A program made the position numbers and the translations under genes. A model generated the notes under the pieces. It did no database searches. It had not been told where the DNA came from and saw nothing but the letters and a program-made list of their open reading frames with translations. Positions 8,180 through 15,172 of a DNA stretch of 64,000 nt are shown in pieces. Each line of letters opens with the position of its first letter. Within the stretch, counting starts at the first letter, position 1. Source of the DNA: a bacterium (GTDB lineage Bacteria > Myxococcota_A > Polyangia > Nannocystales > Nannocystaceae); NCBI GenBank assembly GCA_024742475.1, contig JANSYI010000002.1, forward strand, positions 372,001-436,000, in the 5' to 3' direction.

Positions 8180-9673
8180 GTGATACGGCGCTCGACGTGG
8201 CTCTGCCTCTTCCCCCTGCTCACGGGATGCAACCGCGTCCGCAACACCGTGGAGTCCATGCTCGGCCAGGACGTCGAAGCGGACGAGCACGCCGAGGATG
8301 CTTTGCAAACCGACGTCGGGCGCGCTGGGCAGGACGCGTTGTCCGAGTTTCCCGATCGGCTTCAGGAGCGTCTTCAGCCTCTATCGCGATGGCCTACGGA
8401 CCCGCCGCGATGGACCACTCCTCCGTGCCCGTTGCGGTACCGATACTGGAGCGAAGCAATGATCACGATGCCGGGCGCGCCTCCGACGGCTGACTTCGGG
8501 GGACTGCGCTTGACCGCCGAGGTGACGATGACGGCCGGTGCGGATGGACGTTCGGTCCTTCGCAACGGCGACATCGAGATCTCCCACGTGACCAACGGAA
8601 TCAAGCGCCCCGGCTCCGTACAGCCGGCAGACTCCCTCGCCGAAGTCCGTCTCGAGCACGACGGCGTGTCGTGGACCGAAGTCGATGGACCGACAGCTCT
8701 TTGGAGCCCAGCGGAATATACGGGCCTGACGCAGTTCTGGCCGAAGCTCCCCGCGAGTTCACATCCGGGGAGTCGAACACCCTGGCCGATCGAGATGCAT
8801 GCGAGAGGCGATGGCGCCAGGGTCGAGTCGAAGCGGGGCAAGACCGTGTGGCCCGATGGGATGGCGTTCCCCGAGCCCTCATCGACCCTCTTTCCCGCGG
8901 AGGTCGAGCTCGAGTCATGGGTCTTGGTGCAGGACGAGCCGGCGGCTGTCTTGGTGGCTCGATTCGAGCATGCAGGGAAGGAGGACTTTGGGTCATCTCG
9001 GCCAGGCATCGAAGGGTTCGGGGCGACGTTCGAGATGACGCAGGTATCGCGACACATCGTGCTGTCGAGCGGTCGGCTCCTCTACGGTCAGGTCGATCGA
9101 ACGACACATGTCACGATGGTGACGCCCGGTGACTCCCAGATGAAACAGGAGCAGCGTTGGCACGCTGAGTTCGGCCTCGTAGAGGCCTGTGACGGGCCTG
9201 TGATCGACACTCCGTCGGAAGAGGTCGCCTCGCCGGAGGAGATCGCTTTGGATGCGATCGCGCGGTTCCGGAACGCGTTGGCGGCGGGGACCGACGACGA
9301 GGTCATCGATCGTCTCGACCCGACTATCGTCGAAGCACACGGGGACGCCGTGTTGCGCACGCTACGGAAGCATACGAAGCTCCACGGCGCCTCTTCACTC
9401 GGTGTTGCAGAGTTGTCCGACGCGGTCGAGCGCGACGGCGATCGGGTCAAGGTCGAGTTGTGGGGACCGTCGGACTACTTCCTCGACGGGTACAACCTCA
9501 GCGTCGCCTACGAACTCGAAGTCCGTGATGGTCGAGCCCTGATCATCTCCATCGAAGCCAGGAAACAGTACCAGTCCGACGCCGAAGCGCTTCTCGAGGT
9601 TTCGGCGAAGCGCCTCGAGTCTCGTCAGCCGCCGCGGGGTGAACCGATCGGCGGACTCGACTCAGCCCGCTGA
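8180..9673 (+). CDS. Lipoprotein of unknown function
   Basis: GTG 8180 is chosen because it directly precedes a signal peptide with a clear lipobox (LFPLLTGC) and has GGGAG about 9 nt upstream; the same frame extends further upstream without any signal. The mature protein (about 480 residues) has a strand-rich middle and a C-terminal 130-residue segment (from ALDAIARFRNALAAGTDDEV) that resembles small alpha+beta NTF2-like folds in pattern only. No family is recognised. Its stop overlaps the convergent 91-residue gene by 12 bp. Confidence 0.75.
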   Translation: MIRRSTWLCLFPLLTGCNRVRNTVESMLGQDVEADEHAEDALQTDVGRAGQDALSEFPDRLQERLQPLSRWPTDPPRWTTPPCPLRYRYWSEAMITMPGAPPTADFGGLRLTAEVTMTAGADGRSVLRNGDIEISHVTNGIKRPGSVQPADSLAEVRLEHDGVSWTEVDGPTALWSPAEYTGLTQFWPKLPASSHPGSRTPWPIEMHARGDGARVESKRGKTVWPDGMAFPEPSSTLFPAEVELESWVLVQDEPAAVLVARFEHAGKEDFGSSRPGIEGFGATFEMTQVSRHIVLSSGRLLYGQVDRTTHVTMVTPGDSQMKQEQRWHAEFGLVEACDGPVIDTPSEEVASPEEIALDAIARFRNALAAGTDDEVIDRLDPTIVEAHGDAVLRTLRKHTKLHGASSLGVAELSDAVERDGDRVKVELWGPSDYFLDGYNLSVAYELEVRDGRALIISIEARKQYQSDAEALLEVSAKRLESRQPPRGEPIGGLDSAR

Positions 9674-9937
9674 ATCGGGCTTGCGGATCTTGACCTTCTG
9701 CTCGGCCGTGAGTGGGTGGTTGAGGAAGAACTCGACCTTCGAGCTTTCCCACTTCCCGTCGACCGCCGCGACCTCGACCCGGTATTGCTTGTCGTGGACC
9801 AGGAGGCGCGCGGCCGAGTTGAACCACGTCCACAGGGCGACATTCTCTTCGGGGTTGCTGGTCTTGGGCTCGCCGACCAGTGTGACGCCCACGTGGGCGA
9901 GCGCCGCCTCGAGGATCTCGAGTTGACGCTCAGGCAT
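9662..9937 (-). CDS. Small hypothetical protein (91 aa)
   Basis: A compact soluble 91-residue protein starting at ATG 9937, with an N-terminal helix (PERQLEILEAALAHVGV) and a strand-rich second half ending in basic residues. Its ATG immediately follows the TAG of the 71-residue frame, so the two would be translationally coupled if both are real. No family recognised. Third-position GC is high, supporting coding status. Confidence 0.55.
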   Translation of the reverse strand: MPERQLEILEAALAHVGVTLVGEPKTSNPEENVALWTWFNSAARLLVHDKQYRVEVAAVDGKWESSKVEFFLNHPLTAEQKVKIRKPDSAG

Positions 9938-10153
9938 CTACCGTTCGCGCTTCGTCCGGCGGCCACGAATCCTCGCCCGGTCCCGCTCTCCGCGGACGAT
10001 CTGGTGCGAAGGTGCCTCCTGCTCGAGGGACAACGTCTCCACGATGCGTCCGACCCTGACTCCGGTGCTGGCGCAGAGCAGACGCTCAGGCTCTCCGTCG
10101 TCGAGGGAGTCGTGACGGACGCTCGTCGCGAAGGGCCGCAACTCTCGGCCCAC
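9938..10153 (-). CDS. Small basic hypothetical protein (71 aa)
   Basis: The frame runs from ATG 10153 to a TAG that abuts the next gene's ATG. The product is Arg-rich with a basic C-terminus (RDRARIRGRRTKRER). Roughly four fifths of third codon positions are G or C, but the opposite strand is also open, so coding status is uncertain. The paired arrangement of two tiny genes resembles a two-gene cassette such as toxin-antitoxin or a regulator pair, but no sequence motif supports either. Confidence 0.35.
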   Translation of the reverse strand: MGRELRPFATSVRHDSLDDGEPERLLCASTGVRVGRIVETLSLEQEAPSHQIVRGERDRARIRGRRTKRER

Positions 10154-10276
10154 TCGGAGGCTGCGTTTACTCGAGCCCTCGAGTCATCGCACTGACGACT
10201 CCGCTGCGATTCCAGTTCCGGATGCGCTGGTGGGAAGACGTCCGGGACAACTTGCCGACCTCGGGTGACGCAGGCC
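10154..10276. other. Intergenic stretch between small gene and DUF3995 gene
   Basis: No open frame with convincing codon bias, no strong hairpin and no clear promoter were seen here. Confidence 0.4.
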
Positions 10277-11035
10277 CTAAGCCAGCAGGAGCGCAGCCCC
10301 GCAGGCGAACGCGAGCCCGACGACCAGCGGCGAGTACAGAGCATCGTCAGCCTGGGCGAATGCGGTCTCGCGGTCCGACTTCGAGAACCCGACTTGTCTT
10401 CCGTCTCCAACCGCACGGAGGATGAACACGACCAACGCTGCCCAAAGCCCGACCCGGACGAGCAACGGAACGGGAGCGAGGACGGGCCACACGAGGAGTG
10501 CACCGAGCACCGCGCAGGCTGTGGACACGGCCAGACACGCGAGAGGGCCGGGCCTGAAGGCCGGGGTGCCGTCCTCACGCTGTGGCACGGCGTTGGCGAT
10601 CCCCCATCGTCCCCCGACGGCCCAGTACGCGTGCAGTCCCGCCAGCGACGCCGCCAGTCCTCCGCCGACAGAGGCCACGCCCGTGAGCAGCGTGGCGGGG
10701 ATGGCGTCCCCCGACACCAACAAGCACACGCCCGCGGCGAGAAACAGCGGCCACGCCAGGTGACCGCGTAGCATCACGAAGATCGCGGTGCCGCTGACGA
10801 TGCAGACCATCGCCGCGGCGTGCAGCAGGGGCACGCCCGCCACCGCCACCGCAAGGCCGACCCACGCAACCGAGGTGAGGTGCCAAGCGAAGCGGAAGAT
10901 CCTCTCCGCGGCGAAGCGCGGAATGCCGATGTCCCACTCCTTCGCGAAGAGCGGTCGCAGCAGGGCCCCTTCCCCCAGGATCGAGTGCAGAGCAGCGATG
11001 AGCGTCAGGATTCCAACGGCGACGTAGGCGAGCAT
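10277..11035 (-). CDS. Two-module integral membrane protein with DUF3995 C-terminus
   Basis: A 252-residue protein with seven to eight hydrophobic segments. The N-terminal 120 residues form one four-helix module (containing RFAAERIFRFAWHLTSVAW). The C-terminal half is DUF3995 (LAGLHAYWAVGG, NAVPQREDG, LRAVGDGRQVGFSK). It starts at ATG 11035, divergent from the TetR gene at 11139, and three palindromes lie in the 103-bp gap. It is therefore the most likely target of that regulator. The shorter paralogue at 7428-7835 lacks the first module. Function is unknown; small-molecule handling is only a guess from TetR control. Confidence 0.85.
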   Translation of the reverse strand: MLAYVAVGILTLIAALHSILGEGALLRPLFAKEWDIGIPRFAAERIFRFAWHLTSVAWVGLAVAVAGVPLLHAAAMVCIVSGTAIFVMLRGHLAWPLFLAAGVCLLVSGDAIPATLLTGVASVGGGLAASLAGLHAYWAVGGRWGIANAVPQREDGTPAFRPGPLACLAVSTACAVLGALLVWPVLAPVPLLVRVGLWAALVVFILRAVGDGRQVGFSKSDRETAFAQADDALYSPLVVGLAFACGAALLLA

Positions 11036-11052
11036 GGCGTGTTCCCTTCACA

Positions 11053-11067
11053 GTACGGAGGCGTATG
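11053..11067. promoter_or_regulatory. TetR operator candidate 1
   Basis: Inverted repeat TACG-GAGG-CGTA within gTACGGAGGCGTATG, the first and least perfect of three similar sites between the divergent DUF3995 and TetR genes. It lies closest to the DUF3995 start codon. Confidence 0.6.
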
Positions 11068-11076
11068 GCTCGCACC

Positions 11077-11090
11077 ATACGGTGGCGTAC
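11077..11090. promoter_or_regulatory. TetR operator candidate 2
   Basis: ATACGGTGGCGTAC: TACG/CGTA arms around a GTGG spacer, centred 24 bp from site 1. A further inverted repeat (CGTAC-GGTTC-GTACG, 11086-11100) overlaps its right arm. Confidence 0.65.
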
Positions 11091-11113
11091 GGTTCGTACG
11101 TTTGCGGGTTACC

Positions 11114-11127
11114 ATACGGTGGCGTAT
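11114..11127. promoter_or_regulatory. TetR operator candidate 3
   Basis: ATACGGTGGCGTAT: perfect 5-bp arms ATACG/CGTAT around GTGG, the best of the three sites. It is centred 37 bp from site 2 and ends 11 bp before the TetR GTG start, so binding here could block the regulator's own expression. Confidence 0.7.
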
Positions 11128-11138
11128 TGTCCACCCAC

Positions 11139-11687
11139 GTGCCCCGACTTTCGGCTGACGACTGGGTCGCCGCGGCGGCCATGCGCTTCGCCGAGGGGGG
11201 CGCGGATGCCGTGCGGGTGGAACCGCTCGCGAAGAGCCTCGGAGTCTCGAAGGGCAGCTTCTACTGGCACTTCGCCGACCGGGCCGCGCTCCTGGCAGCC
11301 ATCGTCGACGCGTGGGAGCGGCGAGGAACGCTCGAGATCATCGAGACGGTCGAGCAGGCCAGCGAGGACCCAGCCGAGCGACTTTGGGCGCTCTTCGAGC
11401 AGACGTTCGGCACCCCCTCCGCCGCCGACGCGTTCGAGAACGGCATCCGTGCGTGGGCCGGTCAGGATGCACACGCCCGCGCCGTCGCCAAGCGGGTGGA
11501 CAAGCAACGCCTCGCCTTCGTGGCGAGCCTGCTCCGCGACGCCGGCATCCCCAAGGCCGAGGCCAAGCGTCGAGCCGACCTCTTGTACTGCACTCTCATC
11601 GGCGAGTACCTACAGCGCGGCTACGGCAAGCCCAAGCTCGAGCGCGCCGCGCTGCGCTCGCTGCATCGACTATTGCTCACGCCCTGA
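11139..11687 (+). CDS. TetR-family transcriptional regulator
   Basis: A 182-residue protein from GTG 11139; the frame is open further upstream but that part covers the operator region and is unlike the family. The N-terminal helix-turn-helix is typical (VRVEPLAKSLGVSKGSFYWHF, residues about 25-46). The C-terminal ligand-binding domain is all-helical. Divergent from the DUF3995 membrane gene with three shared palindromes between them, so it probably represses both that gene and itself. The 3' end overlaps the convergent lipase gene by 11 bp. The inducer is unknown. Confidence 0.9.
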   Translation: MPRLSADDWVAAAAMRFAEGGADAVRVEPLAKSLGVSKGSFYWHFADRAALLAAIVDAWERRGTLEIIETVEQASEDPAERLWALFEQTFGTPSAADAFENGIRAWAGQDAHARAVAKRVDKQRLAFVASLLRDAGIPKAEAKRRADLLYCTLIGEYLQRGYGKPKLERAALRSLHRLLLTP

Positions 11688-12582
11688 GGCCGAGTGTCCG
11701 CTCGAGGAATGCACGCTGACGCGCCTCGCTCTCCCGGGAGACTTCCGCCTCGGGGGCGAGTGTCGTGAAGTCGTGAAATGCCCCGAGCACTTCGTCGAGC
11801 GTCACCGGGACACCGGCCTCGTGCAGCCGCTTCGCGTACGCCCTGCACTCAGCCGCGAAGAGATCGAGCGAGCCCACCCCGATCCAGGCAGGCGGAAGCT
11901 CGCGGAGGTCTTCGCAACGCGCCGCGACAGCGAACGGCGGAACGTCCGATGCCCCTGGAGGACATCCCAGGTAGGCGCCCCACCCCGCCGCGTTGCTGCG
12001 ATTGTTCCAGACCGCGTGCACAGCCGGGTCCACGCGCTCGTCGGCGGCGGTCCGATCATCGAGCATCGGCCACAGCAAGAGCTGCCCTCGAGGCATCGGG
12101 AGTTCGCCGCCGCGCAGGCGCTGACACAGCGCCGCCGCGAGTCCGCCGCCCGCACTCACCCCGCCGACCGCCGCGGGCCCCCTGTGCCGTTCGCAGACGT
12201 AGCGCCACCCCGCGAGGCAGTCGTCGGAAGCGGCAGGAAACGGATGCTCGGGCGCGTGCCGATACCGCACCGAAACGACACCGATGGCCAGCGCCTTGGC
12301 CCACGCGGAGCACCGCGCATCGTCCTGCTCCGGCGTGCCGAGCAAGAGCCCCCCGCCGTGCATCCAAAGCAGCGTGCCCTCCGAGTCCCCGGCCCGATAC
12401 ACCCGCAGCCCCACGCCCTCGAACTCGATGTCTTCGGCCGACACGCCCTCGACCAGCGGCGTCCTGCCCATCGCCGCCGACGCGCGACGCATGAGCGGCA
12501 GCCGCTGCAGCTTGTGGTAGGGGAGCTTTGGCGCCTTGGCCCAGGCGCCCCGAAGCTCGGGATGCACCTGTGCCCGATCCAT
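11677..12582 (-). CDS. HSL-family alpha/beta hydrolase (esterase/lipase)
   Basis: A 301-residue enzyme of the hormone-sensitive-lipase type. The oxyanion motif HGGG (WMHGGGLLLG, about residue 75), nucleophile elbow GVSAGGG, catalytic Asp in GSLDLFAAE and His in GAFHDF are all present and ordered correctly. These enzymes hydrolyse short- to medium-chain esters. The ATG at 12582 overlaps the upstream stop by one base (TGATG), so it is translationally coupled to the LeuA-like gene. No signal peptide, hence cytoplasmic. The physiological ester is unknown. Confidence 0.9.
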   Translation of the reverse strand: MDRAQVHPELRGAWAKAPKLPYHKLQRLPLMRRASAAMGRTPLVEGVSAEDIEFEGVGLRVYRAGDSEGTLLWMHGGGLLLGTPEQDDARCSAWAKALAIGVVSVRYRHAPEHPFPAASDDCLAGWRYVCERHRGPAAVGGVSAGGGLAAALCQRLRGGELPMPRGQLLLWPMLDDRTAADERVDPAVHAVWNNRSNAAGWGAYLGCPPGASDVPPFAVAARCEDLRELPPAWIGVGSLDLFAAECRAYAKRLHEAGVPVTLDEVLGAFHDFTTLAPEAEVSRESEARQRAFLERTLGLRA

Positions 12583-13823
12583 CACCCCTCGATGACGGCT
12601 TCGATCTCGTCTTGCGAGAGGGTGTGGTCACTCTTCTTTGCGAACGCGAACACCTTGTCGACGATCGCATCGCTCGGCTCGTGCCCGTGCGTGCGCAACC
12701 AGTGCACGACATTGGAGCGGCCGCTGTAGTGGCCGATCTCGATCTCCTGCTGTCGTCCGAACACGCGCGCCGGCACCGACGAGTACACGCGGTCGGCCAG
12801 GTCGAGCTCCCCCTTCTTTTCGGCCTTGATCACCGCGGCGGCGTGAACCCCCGTCGCCGTGCGGAACGCGTCGCGGCCGCTGAGCGGATAGGCGGGGTGA
12901 ATCGGCACCTCGGTGTACTCGCTCACCTTGTTCACGTACTCGACCAGGCACGAGAGGTCGTGCTGGCCTTCATCGAGCTGCCCGAGCAGATAGAGGTTGA
13001 GCAGCAGCAGGTCCATCGACGTGTTGCCGACCCGCTCTCCGATGCCCAGGCCGCACCCGTGGACGCGATCGACACCGTGCTCGAGCGCGAACAGAGCCAG
13101 GGGAAGCGCGTGGCCGCGGTCGTTGTGGCCGTGCCAATCGAGCTCGACGGTGTCCTCGGCACCCATGCCGCGAAGTAGGCCCTTCGTGAAGGCCAGCAAG
13201 TTCGTCACGCCGTCGGGCGTCGCGTGCCCGCACGTGTCGCAAAGGACCAGCCGCGTCGCGCCCGCTTCGATCGACGCCCGAAAGAGCCGGTCGAGGGTGC
13301 TGGGGTGGCTGCGCGTCGTGTCCTCGGTGACGAACGACGCGGGCAGGTCGTTGCGCACCGTGAAGGCGATCGCATCGGACGACAGCTTCACCAACCGGTC
13401 GACGTTCCAGTCCTCGGCGTAGGCCCGGATCGGGCTCGAGCCGATGAACGCGGTCACCTCGATCGGCAAGCCGACTTTCTGCGAGATATCGACGATCGGC
13501 GCGATGTCGGCCTCGACCGTCCGCGCCGCGCAGTTGGGGCGAATGCTCAGCTTTTCCTCGACGATGCACCGCGCCAGCCGCTCCACGTCGTCTTGCGCCC
13601 GTTTGCCGGCGCCGGGCAGGCCGAGGTTCACCACGTGGATGCCGAGGCGATCCATCAGGCGCAGCAGCTCCATCTTCTGTTCGATGGAGGGATCGCGCAC
13701 CGACGGCGACTGCAGCCCGTCGCGGATCGTCTCGTCGACGAAGCGCGGCGTCTTGCGCAAGATCGGACCGCGGCGGTCCTTCTCGTTCCAGTCGTAGATG
13801 AGGGCGGCGGTGTCGGTCGTCAT
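12582..13823 (-). CDS. 2-isopropylmalate synthase-family (HMGL-like) enzyme
   Basis: A 413-residue member of the Claisen-condensing DRE-TIM metallolyase group: N-terminal RDGLQSPSV active-site loop, LCDTCGHATPDG, the metal-binding HGHNDRG and the glycine-rich GCGLGIGERVGN. After the TIM barrel a subdomain resembling the LeuA/homocitrate synthase communication region is present (GRSNVVHWLRTHGHEP). The regulatory LeuA dimer domain is missing, as in many homocitrate or citramalate synthases. The acceptor 2-oxoacid cannot be assigned from sequence alone. It lies in an operon between a TPR protein (5 nt gap) and a lipase (overlapping stop/start). Confidence 0.85.
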   Translation of the reverse strand: MTTDTAALIYDWNEKDRRGPILRKTPRFVDETIRDGLQSPSVRDPSIEQKMELLRLMDRLGIHVVNLGLPGAGKRAQDDVERLARCIVEEKLSIRPNCAARTVEADIAPIVDISQKVGLPIEVTAFIGSSPIRAYAEDWNVDRLVKLSSDAIAFTVRNDLPASFVTEDTTRSHPSTLDRLFRASIEAGATRLVLCDTCGHATPDGVTNLLAFTKGLLRGMGAEDTVELDWHGHNDRGHALPLALFALEHGVDRVHGCGLGIGERVGNTSMDLLLLNLYLLGQLDEGQHDLSCLVEYVNKVSEYTEVPIHPAYPLSGRDAFRTATGVHAAAVIKAEKKGELDLADRVYSSVPARVFGRQQEIEIGHYSGRSNVVHWLRTHGHEPSDAIVDKVFAFAKKSDHTLSQDEIEAVIEG

Positions 13824-13828
13824 CGCGT

Positions 13829-14845
13829 TCAGGCCTGAGCAACGATGATGTCGTCGCGACGGAAGAAGTGCTGGATCTGCTCGAGCAGGCTGTAGAACAG
13901 CTCCTCGTCGATTCCATCGTCGTCGTCGACCTGCGTGAGCACCAGGTCACGCATGATGACGATGCCCTCGAGCTCTGCTTCGTCCTCGTCGCTCTTGGGT
14001 TCGCCGACGAACACCACCGTACCCCGCGGGTCGACGCCACCGTCGACCTGCTCGGCGGTCGCGCGGGCCTGCACGGTGATCGGAGCGGCCGCCACCAGCT
14101 TGAGCACGGGATCGGGCAGCCCCTCGAGAACCTCCTCGAGGCGCGAGCGAAGCTCCTGCGTCTCGGCGAAGTCGGGCGGCGGCGGCGCATCGTCGCCGAG
14201 GTCGGCCCACTCCTTTTCGTCGAGGGCGAGGACGGTCTTCATGGCTGCGCGTGCGCCCTCGGCGTCACCGACGGCCTCGAGCGCGATGCCAACCTGGTAG
14301 TGGAGATCGGAGTCCTCCTCGTCGTGGGACAGCGCGCTGCGAAGCGTCTCCACCGCCTCGTCGAACTGCTCGTCGGCCAGCAGCGCCGACCCGAGCGCGC
14401 CTAGATACGCGGGGTGCGTCTTGCGAGACGCGTCGATGCCCTCGAGAGCTTCGAGCGCCCCCTGGGGGTCGTCGACCGTGAGTCGGAGCTGAGCCAGCAG
14501 CAGCCGAGCGTCGTCGGCCTGCTCCCCGGGGACATCCGGAAGCTCGAGGACCTTGCGCACCTGCTCCTCGGCCTCTTCGATCTCTTCCATGCCGTAGAGG
14601 CACTCTGCGCAGTCGAAGTGGATCTCGGGGCGACCCGCGTCGAGATCGGCGGCCTTGAGCAGCGTCGTCGTCGCGGTCTCGAGGTCGTCTTGCGCCCAGG
14701 AGAGCATCCCGCGAAGGTGCAGCACCCTGGCGTTGTCCTCCCCGAGGGCGGCGACCGCCTCGTCCAGCGCTGCCTTCGCGGCTTCGATGTTTTCGTCCTC
14801 GACGGCGGCCAGGCCACGGTCGATGAGGGCGTCGGTCTCGGACAT
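13829..14845 (-). CDS. TPR protein with degenerate DUF1025 (minimal gluzincin) domain
   Basis: A 338-residue acidic cytoplasmic protein. Residues 1-210 form about five tetratricopeptide-like repeats (for example VLHLRGMLSWAQDDLETATT). The C-terminal 120 residues follow the pattern of the small zincin-like DUF1025 family: EEVLEGLPDPVLKLV opening, a GxVVFVGEP strand and a final helix. Where family members have the zinc site HExxH, this protein has LLEQIQHFF, so the first His and the Glu are replaced. It is probably not a protease but a binding module. First gene of the three-gene operon reading toward 11677. Confidence 0.75.
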   Translation of the reverse strand: MSETDALIDRGLAAVEDENIEAAKAALDEAVAALGEDNARVLHLRGMLSWAQDDLETATTTLLKAADLDAGRPEIHFDCAECLYGMEEIEEAEEQVRKVLELPDVPGEQADDARLLLAQLRLTVDDPQGALEALEGIDASRKTHPAYLGALGSALLADEQFDEAVETLRSALSHDEEDSDLHYQVGIALEAVGDAEGARAAMKTVLALDEKEWADLGDDAPPPPDFAETQELRSRLEEVLEGLPDPVLKLVAAAPITVQARATAEQVDGGVDPRGTVVFVGEPKSDEDEAELEGIVIMRDLVLTQVDDDDGIDEELFYSLLEQIQHFFRRDDIIVAQA

Positions 14846-15172
14846 GGACGCACGGTAGACCGTGGGACAACGCCGCGCGCGACCGGTCTGTCCGCCCGCG
14901 GGTGAGCGCGCTCATGCCTTGCGCCGTTGCGCGCGGTCACCGTCCGCGGCCTCACGCGAAAAGCGAGCGAGAGTTGGGCACTTGCGGGCTGCGATCGCCG
15001 CGCTGTGAGCCGCCCCACCGCGGCGCCGAGGTGAGGGGCGTCCGGGTGACATGGCGTTGGGTTCCGTCCATACTGCCCCGAAGTCAGGCGCTGCTCTTTC
15101 CCCGTTTTTTGGCGGGTTTTCATGGGCTTCAACCACGCGCTCTGCCTCAGAAGACCGAGGAACGAGAACCAC
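14846..15172. other. Divergent intergenic region between the TPR operon and korA
   Basis: This 327-bp gap separates two divergently transcribed operons. TACCGT on the minus strand lies 6 nt before the TPR ATG, and GAGG (15157-15160) precedes the korA ATG. A short CCCG...CGGG hairpin followed by TTTT sits at 15102-15120 on the plus strand; it is weak. No open frame of convincing codon bias was seen. Confidence 0.5.

Noticed and set aside
15102-15120. Terminator before korA
   Set aside because: The CCCG/CGGG stem is only 4 bp with a U-rich loop; too weak to call.
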